From Daldinia sp. FL1419 (Eukaryota > Ascomycota > Sordariomycetes > Xylariales > Hypoxylaceae): a stretch of DNA of 64,000 nt. The stretch is from positions 62,001 to 126,000 of the forward strand of contig MU623446.1 of NCBI GenBank assembly GCA_025201765.1, read 5' to 3'. Of this stretch, positions 12,215-24,683 are shown piece by piece; position 1 is the first letter of the stretch; each line of letters starts with the position of its first letter. The notes under the pieces are model-generated. The model saw only the letters and a program-made list of their open reading frames with translations. It was not told where the DNA came from and did no database searches. The position numbers were made by a program, and so were the translations under genes.

Positions 12215-13903
12215 GGTGCTGGCTATAGTAGATTTTGATAGAGTGAAATGATATAAACGATCTCTGGGGAATGGACTCGGTCTTTGTAGGTGCTTTATAC
12301 CTGCGTTCCAGGATCGTCGGGCGATCACCCTTCGCACCGAAAAGTAAGCGTAGAAAAGCATGAGTAATGCTAGACTACGCCCGACTAGACTGATACTACC
12401 CAATCATGAAGACAGGTAACTATGCACTCGAAGAAGTAATGCTGGATGTACGAAACGCTGGGCACCTTAAGTCACTATTATGCCAGAGTGCATAGTCCAA
12501 GCGAATCAAAAAGCAAACAGCCGGCAGGTGGTAATCTTCTCGGTCCCCCGAAGACGTGGACCCCTGGCGTTTAGACGATATCCCACGAAGTCCGGGAGTA
12601 CATACGCATCGCATAAGATCTAATAGCTAGTATAGATAGTTAGTCTTGCTGCATAGAAGGGATAGAGTATACTTGGTTAACGAACTACTGAGTGTTTTGG
12701 AGCCAATGACGAGAGGGAGGTCCTCGAGCACGAACTTGAACATGTTACGACACCTCACCGCCATATAAACTTATCCTATAATCGATACATGATTGGCTGG
12801 ATTTGAAGTAACCTTCTCGATATCCTTGGCTCTTGTAGACACCCACACTTCCTGCGGGCTGGTGTAACACTGTGACCGGCGAGTTTGGTCGGCAGGGCTG
12901 GACATAAATCTTCAGCAGATCCTTGTCGGCTGCACATCACGACGGTGTGATTGCAGCAAAGCCGAAATCGCGTAAATTTGTAGACTAGGTACCCGACCTT
13001 AAAGTAACGCCGCCCCGTCTATACCACGTATGTATCTTGTAATGGAACCGAGGGGAGGGGATCAGCGTCTTTAGCATGACGCTGAGAAGATGGGAAAGGA
13101 ATGCTATAGCCAGAAGCCCTACCCGAGTGACGGGAAAATAGACAGCGACGAAGAAGCTCGCATAAGGGGCAACCACTCGGAAAACAGTATCTGTAGGCAA
13201 CTTGATTAGTCGTGCGTTCACAGATGACCCGATAGGTTCCTGGGCTGCCGTACGACTCGGACGAGACTATTGAAAGAATAAGCCAACATTCATCGGCTCT
13301 AGTTGCTCTAGCTACTCTAGCTGCTAAGCATGAATGTATTGCTAAGCGCCCGTGGTCCAGGCTACTAGACAAAATGAATATAAGATCAGCCAACCGGACC
13401 GAGACCGGTCAGCTTTTAACAGTCATCTTTCAGACTTCCAACCGAATCCATGACATGGGATGTAATACGGGCCGAGAAGCAAGGAGCGAGGGGTGACCGG
13501 AGCTTTGGATGATGCCCTCGGCAATGCATCAACCATGCCAGCCATGCCACATGCGAACGCTTCGAACGTTTGGTGCTAATGCTAGGGACGTGTCACTGAC
13601 ATGTTCTAAATCCCGGCTGCTACACTCTTAGCACGAATCATATTATGCTCCGAGAAATGAATTCGATGTTGGAACGAACGCAAGGGCCGGCCCTGTTAGA
13701 CGTTAATGATGTTTGGTTAACGAATAAGCCAAGCCACCTGAGCGTTTATCGATGCAGATAAAGGTCGTGGCGGTGTATGGTTATTCAACCGAATACATAT
13801 TTTTCGGAGTTATGATATATGGATGCGGTATATGCGGTATATAGTATATACTTCTTTTTTAAAATGTTGTTTGACAAGAGGTTAGGTTTCTTTGGCGGGT
13901 TTT
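12215..13903. other. Intergenic region left of the AT-rich element
   Basis: No gene is supported, apart from the possible 5' extension of the aminotransferase to 12361. Overlapping open frames on the minus strand at 12985-13393 lack family features and a spliced continuation. Composition is ordinary until about 13.78 kb, then drifts to AT-rich before the repeat boundary. Confidence 0.55.
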
Positions 13904-13909
13904 GAGATG
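13904..13909. repeat. Left copy of candidate target-site duplication (GAGATG)
   Basis: GAGATG directly abuts the left terminal repeat and recurs exactly at 18512-18517 next to the right one. An alternative reading takes the TA dinucleotide at each edge (13910-13911 and 18510-18511) as the duplication, as in Tc1/mariner elements. Confidence 0.55.
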
Positions 13910-13950
13910 TACGGTTGACCATAGCTAACACTCGGAAAAAACCTTAAAAT
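13910..13950 (+). repeat. Left terminal inverted repeat of the AT-rich element
   Basis: Begins TACGGTTGACCATAGCT. The first 17 bases are identical to the reverse complement of the right end, and the remaining 24 differ at three positions, each a C/T or A/G transition. Confidence 0.85.
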
Positions 13951-16900
13951 CTTCAATAAATATATCTTAATAACATAATTTAAGAAATTAATATTGAAAT
14001 ATATTTCTTTAAAAAATATATAACTTCCTTTTACTATATATAAAAATTATTATAAAGTTTAATTTTATATAAAGGTAGAATTAATTATATAAATAAGTTA
14101 TAAAAATTAAAAAAATTGTTTAAATTTGTTCTATTCTTCCCAAACCTTTATAAATATAACTAAATCAACAAAATAAACTACCCTATATCACCAAATCGTT
14201 ATCCCAAATCATTATTTTATCATAAATATATCAAATAATAATATCTTAGGGCAAATAAATATCGAATTTATAGTATTAACTTTACTGATATATAAAATTG
14301 TATAAATTTTATCAACTTAATTAAAAGTCCTTCCCCCCCTATTAAACCGAAATTAATTCCTAATAAAAAACAATTTATTCGTATAATATCAGGCTTCTTT
14401 ATCCTTCCTTCAAATAAAATTCTAAGATTGAAAACAATATATAACTTAATCAAAAACGCTAGGGAAATCAATTATACAAATAATTGAAAATTAATTAAAT
14501 TAATTATAATTAAAATTGATATTTACTTATATTTTAAAAATTCTTATAAAATATTTTATTATAATAAATTGTAAATTATTTTAATTAAATTAATTCAAAT
14601 TATAATAGGCTAAACCATAAAAATATCAATCAATACACCAACATATAAAAGTTATTACGTATTAATTAACTATTTAATAAAAAAATTTTCCATTATATAA
14701 TATTTATAAAAAAAATCTTAAACATTTATAAACAACATTAATATAAATAATAACAAATAAATCAATACTCTTAACCTTAACCACACACAACCTTACATAA
14801 TTATAACAATTAAAGAAGAATTTATTATAAAAAATAAATCAAACAATAAAAAGAACTACTATTTAAATTTATATTTAAATAAAATAATTACAAACTATAC
14901 AATCTCCAATAATTTAATAAAAAATAATAAAAAAACAAAAAACAACAAAACCAAAATCAAACAAAAAAAAAAAAAAAAAAAATCCTTAACCCAAATCAAA
15001 AATAAATTTAACCTAATTCAAAAAAGGACATACAAACTTAAAAATATTAAAATAAAAAAAGAAAATATTAAAAATAAAAAAATTAATACAAATACAAATT
15101 TAATTAAAATTAAAAATAAAAATATCAAAGAAGATAAAAGTAATAATAATAACAAACTAACCCTATTAATTAAAATAATAAAAAAATCTTTACAAAAATA
15201 AATTTAAATAAAAAAGGTTAAAATAATATAAACTAATTTAAACTAATATAAATTAATATAAATAAAAATAAATTAAAGTAAATCTAAAATAATTAAATTA
15301 TCTATTTCATTATCTATATTTAAATTACATAAGGTTTCTAAATTTATACTAATCTCCTTCAACAATTCTATTATATATTCCCACCCTCCATCAATTAATA
15401 ATAACTTTAATATCCTTAATTTAAACCCTTCTTACTCACATTTAATCAAATTTTTTTATAAATATTAATATTAAATTAAATAAAATAAATTTTTATTATT
15501 ATTAATTATACAATTTAATAAACCACCTTTTTCTTTTAATATTTTTTTACAAATAATTATAATATTATTTAATAAATATATATTAAAATTAATATTATCT
15601 AATTCTATAATATAATTAAACTTTTCCTATTTTTCTTTATTCAACAAAACATAATAATCTTCAGATTTCTTGTTCTTAAATACGTAAAAAAATATATAAG
15701 ATTTATTAATTATAATATACAAACATTTATTTTAATAATATATATAATATAAATTTTAAATTTAAATAAATTACTAAAATTTTAAATAAATAATAAATAT
15801 ATAAATATATAATAATATTATTTTATTAATAATATTATATCATTCCTAAAAATAATTTTAAATTAATTTTCTAAAATATTCTTATATTATTAAATCAATT
15901 AATATTATACAATTTAATATAAATAAATATATATTTATATTATTTTTCAAAAAATTATATAACTATTATACAACTGTAATCACCAATTTTTAATCCATTA
16001 ATTTACTATACTTTTCCCATAAAATAAATAATTTTTAAAATAAAATAAATTTATTAAAATATTATTAATATAAATTTAATCATTAATTAATTCAAATAAA
16101 TAAAAATTATTAATAAATATATAAAAATTATTAAATAACATTTAAAATTATTTAAATTTAATAATATCAATTTACTTAGATTCAAATTCATAAAAGGTTA
16201 TATTTAATTATACAATTTCATTTTAAGTTAATCTAAATAAATGTAAAAATCTTACAATTTATATATTATTAAATAAATAATAATAAACTACAATCATAAT
16301 AAAAAGTTCATTACCTCTATCTAAACAAATAACTAAAAAAATAAACCCAAATTTATTAATAATATTTATATATTATATAAAAATATAATGTACTATATAA
16401 ATCAATTTATTATAATAAAATCATAACACATATTGTAAATATGCATCTATAACTATATATACCTCAAATCCATAAAGCTCTAATTTACAATAAATATTTA
16501 TAAATCAAATATAATTAAACCCTAATATAATCCAACTACCACAACAATAATTAACTTTATTATAATATTATTCAATTTCACATAAATAATATTCTAAAAA
16601 GACTTTAAACATAAAAACTTACAATATATTAATTTTTTATTAACAAATATATATATATAACATACAACAACCCATTCTTCTAACTAAATTATTAATATAT
16701 TATTCTTTCTTAAAAAACTTATATAATTATTTCATTCAAAATTCAAAACAACTTAAACTAAATCGTGTAAATATGTCCATAAACTTACGTATATCAATAA
16801 TACCTCAACATAATACTTTAAATCCTTCTTTAAGTAAAAATAATACCAATTAAGAATTATTATATCTATATTTAAAATATAAATACCATATATATTAACA

Positions 16901-18470
16901 AAATAAATTATTATAAATTATACAAATTTAATTAAACTAAATTCCCTAAATACAAAAACGATTTTATAAAATTCAACTAATAAAATAAATATTATAAACA
17001 ATAACAAAATAAATACAAATAATCTCTACATCAAACTTTTCTTAATATTATTCAATAATAAAATCTTAAAATAACTCAAAATTAATTAATAATCACAGCA
17101 TAATAATATCATATTATATAAATACCTACACATTAAAACAAATTTAAAAAAAAATATATAAATATTAAACAAAATTTTCCTAATCACTAACCACCCAAAT
17201 TATATTCCTTAATCCTCAACTACCCCAATCAATCAATTAACTAATAATACAAATAAATCCTAATTTATACAAATATATATAAAATTATTTAATAATATCA
17301 TCATTTATTAAAGATATAAATTAATAAACATTTAATTAATTCATTCTTAATTAAATCTTTATATTCTTCAAATTCCTATATTATAAATTCCTGCAATATA
17401 TCCTCATCTAATATAAATTTACCAACATTTAAATCATTCTCTAATAAATCAAATCAACCTCATTTCTTTTTATTCTTTTCAAAATCTAAATAAATAAAAT
17501 TAATTAATATCATACAAATTTATAAAAATTTATAAAATATATACTTAAATTAAATAAGTATTTAAAAAATATACTCAAATATTAATAATTCATATAATCC
17601 CCATTAAAGAAACTTAAAAATCTTATAATATAATATTTATATAAACCAATTAATCAAATAGATTAACATTACATACACAAATTTATATTAATTGGTTCAA
17701 AGGTAAAATAAACCATAATTACTAAATAATATTGTTATCGTACTATAAAATCAAACTCTACTAACATCTTTTCACCCTTAACTCAAACCTCTTTTAATTT
17801 AATTAAACATTTAAAATCTTTATACAAATTAATACAAACTCAAACTGGATAATATATTCTTAAACTTATAATAACTTCTTTAATTATTACCTACACATTA
17901 TTAAATTTATATTTTTTAATTTATTTAATTATAAATGTAATTAATTTAAAAAGATTTGAAGGATTTATATCCCCTATTAGAATCATTAAAAGCTCTCCCT
18001 TCCATATCCAAATTATAAAAAACTTATACTAAAAATGTACCATTTATTCTTAATCGTACTAATCCACACTAATTTGTACTAATTTATATTAATTTATTCA
18101 ATTCTATATTAATTAATCAAAATTTAATAAAAAAGGTACACGTTTTTGCCCTTTTCTTTAGTTATATCAAATTTTGCAATGGTTTATTTTGACGAAAATA
18201 GTATCATTCTAACCAATAAATCAAGACAATTTAAATATAATAAATTATATAACCTAAAACATAAAACGCAGGTTTAAATAAAGTTTTTTAAATAAATTAA
18301 ATTGTGAAAAATTACTCACTAAAATTGTTGCAAAATAAAATAAATTTAAATAATTTAACAAAGAAATTTTTCATTTACGTAAGTATCCCTATTAATGTAA
18401 CCTACTAAAGTTTAATTTAATCAAATTATATAACTAAATTACAAATAAAACCCTTACCGTAACCCTATGA

Positions 18471-18511
18471 ATTTTAAGGTTTTTTCCAAGTATCAGCTAT
18501 GGTCAACCGTA
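18471..18511 (-). repeat. Right terminal inverted repeat of the AT-rich element
   Basis: Reverse complement of the left repeat with 38 of 41 matches. The outer end reads AGCTATGGTCAACCGTA on the + strand. Confidence 0.85.
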
Positions 18512-18517
18512 GAGATG
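18512..18517. repeat. Right copy of candidate target-site duplication (GAGATG)
   Basis: Exact repeat of 13904-13909, directly outside the right terminal repeat. With six bases, chance agreement is about 1 in 4000 for one fixed register. Confidence 0.55.
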
Positions 18518-21500
18518 TTATAATTTTTAGCAAACATCTCGCGACTACTCCGCCAATTAGGTAAAATAAAGCTAATATGCATCAATCCGTAAACCTGTAG
18601 CTTCCAATCATATAATTTAAGGAAGTACACTAATTAACCTAAGTACCTCTTGTCATACCACCTTCAACTCCGTCTCAGAAGGTTCGCTCGGTTACATTTA
18701 AAAAGAAGGACTATTATACATAACTGCCTACCTACCTACCTACCTACTTACATATACCTTATAGGTAATGTACCATCGCGCCCAATAGCCCAATAAAATA
18801 TGTACGTAGTACCTAGGTAGACTCTACTGGGCTAAGGTATTCTATCCAGGTAAACTAAACTCACCCTGTTACCTAAAACGACCAATAATGCGGGGGATGT
18901 CTTCCTTGCGAGATCCGGCGCCGTGCCTTTGGGGTTACTACGATATGCGCTACGACCTTCCTGGTACTACAACTTCTTTCTTTCTTTTTTTTTTTTTCCT
19001 ATCAATACGTGGCTTACATTTGCTAGAGGACGAGGCTGATTTGTACCTGTTCTGTATCTTTGGGCTTTCTGCATACCCGTGTTACATCTTCATTCTTGCG
19101 GTCTAGGATAATGACCTACGAATGAGACCCTCCAGTGTTACCTGTTACCCTGTGGTGGCTTGAGTGACCCCAATCATGGCAACGACATCACCACTCGGCT
19201 AAGCCATACCGAAATAGACTTCATAGCCGTGATGGCGGTGGTGGAGATATCGCCGTAGCCTGCTGTGAGACATGCTTGGAGCCGGAATCGTATCCCGTCA
19301 ACCCTAAGGACCGAGATTTACGGACTTTACCTCTTATCTTTCCTTTGAATTATCCAGGGGCCCAGAGTGAACCTTGTCTCTCCCAAGAATATAAATGGTC
19401 TATCTGACGTTCCACCGAGTTGAAGCCTTAGGAATTATCTTGAAACTTGTGCCTGCAGTGCAATTCTACAGGTATGACAATGAGCAGGTATAATGTACAA
19501 CCGTGATACGCTCATTATGAGCACTCTATGCGGCGACTTAACTCCAGAAGGCTGAAAGGGACGGATCTGTGCTTCCTAACTGATTAATATTTCGTACAGT
19601 AGATTCTTCTTGGATGCCTGGGTACCCGTTTGCTTAGATAGTTGTAGTATAATCGGCATTAGGTAGCAGTTTTCACCAGCTTAGCTTGGAAATTTATGAT
19701 GCCTAAGCCACGAATTACTGCAAAATTTATAATATATAGGTACCTAAGTACCTACGCATGTCTCTAGAAAGAAACCGACAACATTCCCAAGTAGTTATAT
19801 TTGAACAAGAATTTTAAAGTATGGTGGCCGAGGGTCTGCAAGAGACTGAGATAGGAAGTCAATAAGAGCCAAGTAGCTCAGCCCATCATGACGATCTTGA
19901 CTGGTTTATAAACATGACGGAATCTGCTCATCCCGAATCGTACGATGCGACTATATATAAGAGAGAGAGAAAGACAGAGCTTCTCTATCCATATTTATTA
20001 AATATATATTTACATATGTGTAACCATGTGCCGACATCATGCAGAAATTCCGCAACGGATTAAAAAGCCATTTCTTAAAGAATGACTATAAGTGTTTTTT
20101 AAAACGCGGGACTGTCGCTCGTCAATTTTTTTTTTTTGATTGACTTTTAATCCGAATATCACTAACCTTGTCACGCATTCTACGAAGCAATACAACATGG
20201 CATCTATAATCTTGTATCCAGTAAAATTTGCATGAGACGAATCACTTATATTGTAAGACTAGTACTACAAGGACTGCCTACAACATATAACTGGCTCGAA
20301 ATCATATTTGCGTAACGATTTTGGAGTATTTGAGAAGTTTGTCAAGAATATAATCCTATCGGAGTTGATTCGGCCACGGCTGGCGGCCCTTCCCGACGGA
20401 CCACTCAGACAGACCGTCTCCCTCAAGTACCTAGGTTAATGATTAATGTACATGTTGACTGGGCTAAACAATATTCCACCGAGGAATAATGTAGCTGGGC
20501 ACCGTAGAATTGTCGATCTGCTAAATGTCTAGGTTAGGTATCTATTTATGAATAGAAGTAAAGTTTCCAGGTTAATATTTCTGGTTAGTTAGTCTTAGTA
20601 GCCGGTGATAGTATTTTGCCGTCAGTTGGAATATGAGACGCAAGATATTAAAAATCCAAAGTGGCTTTCTAGATTTCATGTAGATATCTTGTGTAATGCT
20701 TTAGGTGGTGTATATATTACTGATGAGTATTACAAACGTGGTCCTCGATTGGTTCGTACAATACATAGTAAGCAAGGGTGAGGCGGGGTCATAGATACCG
20801 GGTGAGAAAGTTCACGATGAAACTGAGAATTCCTAAAGTCAGGCCCGTTTCCTGTAAGACACCGAACGATGAGGCTAGGAGGCCGGTACATGGTATAAGA
20901 CAACCAAGCCATAAAAAGTGGCAGTGTGATTCGTGGTTGAAGAATAAGCCAACTTGGGACGATTTTAGATGTTTGCGCCGAGATATGAAAAGAAATAGAA
21001 GCGGCAGGCTGCACTAACCACCAAAAACCACCAGATCACCCACTAACCAGGCTGCACAGGCCGTCAAAAAGATCAACTCCGCAATGATGTGCAGACGCTG
21101 GCAGTTCTGGATTCCGCCTAGGCCAATTACAGTGGATGAGAGCGGGCGAGAAGCGGGCGAGAAGCGGGCGAGAGTGGATTAGTGGATGAGTGGGTGAAGA
21201 AATCCGAATATAGCGAATTGGAGGGGATTGGAAGCATCTCGACGGAACTGCGGGGACCAATGCATCAAATGGAGGTATTTTTGAGATGTGAGATGCGTTG
21301 CAGAGATTGCCCATCAGCAAACAATGGGCGCTAAATAGTTTGCTATAAAAAAGTAAACATTTGAAATATAGAAAGAAGAAAAAAAATTATAATAGCAATT
21401 AATAGAAAATGTATGCGCAGGCTAGCTTGACTTGCTAACGTGAAGTAACAAAAATAGGTATGCATCTGCATAATAATAATAATAATACCAATACTAATAG

Positions 21501-22467
21501 CATTGCCTCAACGAGGATACTTTGTTCAGTTGTTTTTTTTGTGCGTGCGCAGCGAATGAGAAGGCTTAAAATGGGAAGAAAGAGGAGCTTGGGACACTTT
21601 AAGATACATAATCCTGGCGGGGGAGGTGCTTTGCAGGTGCTTTGGAGTTATTAAAAAAAAAAAAAATCTTAGAAGGGTGAGTGACTGTGACGCGCTTCGG
21701 CGGGAAAGTGGGTGACAAAATGACAGGGATGTAGTTAAGTTGCGTAACGGAAGAGGGAGGCGCGACCGATCGACATTTTTTAAACAAACCACATCACCAA
21801 GTCAATATTTGAAAACTAAATCGCATCAAATCGCATCGCATCGCGCCCACAACCATATTGTGTTGGCCCCCTCTCTTGAGTTACTAGGCTAGGTACTTCC
21901 TACGATTGCCGCGACCATATATCTAAAGTAACGAGTCCGTTGTTATTATACTTTCTAAATATTTATACTTTGCGCTGGAAACCCTCTGCGACTTTTTTCT
22001 TCTTCGTTTTTCCCCCCATTAACTGGGCGCGCTTCGTTTCTCGCTTGCCGCGTCGATACCACATTGTCATCACTGCGACATTTCCCTACCCTCGAGTCTC
22101 AACGAACCCTTGACATCTTTCAAATCTACCATACCCCACCTACGTTTTTACATCTACCCATTTCAGTTTGCGACTATTTACCTACCTATTACCTACCTAA
22201 GACACGCAAAAGAGCTTCGTTCGTATCTTGCGATTGAACCGATTTCAAATTACTTTCGCATTAAATAGAGTGTAAGACCATTATCAACTCCGTCGCCAAC
22301 TTTGTCGCCTATCCGCGTTACACCTTAAATCTACCCCGTCGCACACGCCCTTCCAATTCAAGGTCTAAAAACTTGCATAACTTCGATCTTTTTTTTTTTC
22401 TACGACCCTTATCATCTGGAAGCCTCCGCCAATATTTCGTGGATTTGCCTTGTAATGGGCTTATAGT
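18518..22467. other. Intergenic region and 5' leader of the forkhead gene
   Basis: No gene is supported. It holds CCTA/GGTA strings at 18724-18750 and 18810, an AG-rich patch near 19963, a tandem AGCGGGCGAGA-type repeat at about 21138-21175, an (AAT)n-like patch near 21470 and a poly-A run near 21652. Opposed open frames at 20730-21017 overlap each other on both strands without family features. The last 600 bases are pyrimidine-rich and probably hold the promoter and 5' untranslated region of the forkhead gene. Confidence 0.55.
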
Positions 22468-24683
22468 ATGCCTCCATCATCTAAGAGATTACAGAGGACG
22501 CGCCGGCATCGCGATATTAGTCCGAGCCCCGCCCCGCCAGAGCAGTCCTCGCCGTTGCGCCCCTCTAAACGTAGAAGAAGAGTGAATACCCTTTCCTACA
22601 CTTCTTCTTGTCGCTTCCGTCTACTAACAAAGCAATTTTCAATATATAGGGAGATGAACCAATCTCGGAAACCATCGAGGATGAGGGTTCGAGTCACACC
22701 ATCGATAACCCGGCGCCCGAGGGATCTAGCGACGACGATCGACTGATTACCCAGGTAACGCAACATCTTCGAAGTATCCAAACCCAGGCTAGTAAAGACC
22801 ACGCCAATGCCATACACGAAGCCAAGACTGAGGATATAGAGGCTTATGCTAAGATATCCGCTCATGACTGGACTTATTATATTAAATCGTTGTCAATCAA
22901 TATTGGTAGGACTTCCGAACCGTCTCATGCGCAACCCCCTCGACAAGACCGTGAGAATGAGGACTTTGTTCATATCGACCTTGGTCCCTCCAAGACATTC
23001 TCGCGCCAAACGGCCGTCATTTACTATGATTCGGACCCTGGAAAATGGTTTATTCAAGCGAAAGGGCGCAATGGCATCAAGGTCAACAATATCCCGATGA
23101 AGAAAACAGATACTCCCCATCCGCTTTCTAGCGGCGAAGTTATTGAGATCGGTGGCATCGAAATGATGTTTGTTTTACCTGCTAGCCTAGGCCCTCTCGA
23201 CATACATCCAATGTACCTAGAACAGGCTGGTATCAAACCCGCGCAGTCGACACCCGCGCGCGAAACGGGTCGGACTGCTCTTCCTACGGCACCTCCGGCA
23301 GAACATCCATCCTCGCAATCTGCACGACCATCTTCCTCCCGCGGACAGCCCTTCCAGCGACCGATCGCGCCCGCACCCCCCGACTATAAGCCACCGGGTA
23401 CCCCGCCTTCCGCTAGGAGTCGCCCTACTACGTCTCAACAGAAAACACCCGCGCATGGCTCTTCTGGCACGGTGATAATGAGCCAGAGTGATGTGGACTT
23501 AAGCAAAGATGAAAACAAACACATCAAACCTCATTTCAGCTATGCCCAGATGATTACGCAAGCTATTATGAGTACCTCGGAAGAGAAACTGAATCTTGCC
23601 GGAATTTACCAATATATTACGAAAAATTATGCCTATTATCGACACCAACCTCCTTCTGGCTGGCAGGTAAGTTTTGATGCTTAAACCCTTTACGACAGTT
23701 ATACTAACCAAATCGCAGAATTCAATTAGACATAATTTATCTTTAAATAAATCTTTTATGAAGGCGCCTAGGTCCACAGACGAGCCGGGTAAAGGTATGA
23801 AGTGGGAGATTGTTCCCGAAGCCCGTGATGAAATGATCCGTGTTGCATATAAAGGTGGTCGTGGTGGACATAGAGGCTCTTCTGTCCCTTCATCTCCCAG
23901 CCAACCTAACCAGTTGAGTTACATTACACACGGCCCCAGAGACAACACAAATCGGGAGCCGCCGTCGACCCGAAAGCGCAAGGCGTCCCCAATGGCATCG
24001 CCACCTCCGAAGTCATCTTTTAATCTGTCCCAAGTTACGCCGGACCGCAAGTATCTACCGACAGGGCCGGCGAGTTTCCAGGACGACAGCCCACTTCCAC
24101 GCCGGCGGGCTCTTGATGGTGCCGGCTCCTTCGATACTGCAAGCACGCTCCCCCATTCGCCCCCAACTCTGTCCTCCTCTTTTCTTCAAGATGAGAGTAC
24201 CTCCTTCGTGACACCAGCGCCTCACCGTGTCCACCCCAGGCTTGCGCCTCCTAGTACCGCCCAACGGCCCAGCCAGCATATGCCAACCAGTTCGCCGGCG
24301 CCATTCTGGAAGTATGCCGACATTGGGAGTACGCCTCTTAAGCCGCCTCAATTCGACGTCAGCCCGTCAAAGCCCGCGCGCCGCCTAGCGAATAGCAGTA
24401 GCCCCCCGCCTGCCGCAGGTGATGGGTCACCAGTTGCTAGCCCCAGCAGATCGACCCGATCAGCCCGCACGGAGAACCAGGATAGGGAGAAAACAGCCGC
24501 ACCGGAAGATGAAGAAGAATCGGAGGGCGGTTTCGATCTTACTAAGTATGTTGTAACATTTATATTTTGCTATCCAGGATATTGGCTAACAACATCTACA
24601 GGGGCTTCCAGAGCATCGGTTCTTACCACGCCAATCTTCATTTCGGCGGTCTCGGACCTCGCATCAACGGCAGGCGGATCTAA
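22468..24683 (+). CDS. Forkhead transcription factor with FHA domain (Fkh1/Fkh2/Sep1-like)
   Basis: Four exons, 22468-22581, 22650-23666, 23719-24545 and 24602-24683, give 679 residues. Introns carry GTGAAT, GTAAGT and GTATGT donors with clear CTAAC branches. A basic RPSKRRRR patch (residues 31-38) could be a nuclear signal. The FHA domain (about 107-216) shows the phosphopeptide-binding landmarks INIGRTSE (G124-R125), FSR (S156-R157) and NGIKVN (N179-G180). The forkhead DNA-binding domain (about 331-420) runs from KPHFSYAQMITQAI to KGMKWEIVPE, and its recognition helix WQNSIRHNLSLNKSF spans intron 2. A long Pro/Ser-rich tail follows. FHA plus forkhead in this order is the yeast Fkh1/Fkh2 arrangement, which controls G2/M gene expression and, in filamentous fungi, septation and development. 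That role is inferred. The short last exon codes a conserved-looking FQSIGSYHANLHFGGLGPR end. Confidence 0.93.

Larger units (their letters stand above)
13910..18511. mobile_element. Hypermutated DNA transposon, 4.6 kb, terminal inverted repeats
   Basis: A sharply bounded AT-rich block of 4602 bp has inverted ends. Positions 13910-13950 match the reverse complement of 18471-18511 at 38 of 41 bases, and all three differences are transitions. Outside the ends the base composition returns to normal within tens of bases. Candidate duplications GAGATG flank both sides. No transposase frame survives. The largest open frame inside is a 67-codon AT-rich stretch with no meaning. The simplest reading is a class II element destroyed by C-to-T mutation of the RIP kind. 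The + strand has almost no G but keeps C, so the damage fell mostly on the minus strand. A-rich runs (such as 14965-14981) and a roughly 10-bp repeat at 18061-18115 lie inside. Superfamily cannot be decided: a TA duplication would point to Tc1/mariner, while GAGATG leaves the class open. Confidence 0.75.

Noticed and set aside
14268..14471. 67-codon open frame inside the AT-rich element
   Set aside because: The Ile/Leu/Phe/Lys-rich product only reflects the extreme base composition. It is not a transposase remnant I can recognise.
18061..18115. About 10-bp periodic TACTAATTTA-like repeat near the right end of the AT-rich element
   Set aside because: In DNA this AT-rich the periodicity may be accidental, and I could not pair it with a matching array at the left end.
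20730..21017. Opposed open frames on both strands, about 80-94 codons
   Set aside because: They overlap antisense to each other with no family features, so at most one could be real and neither has support.
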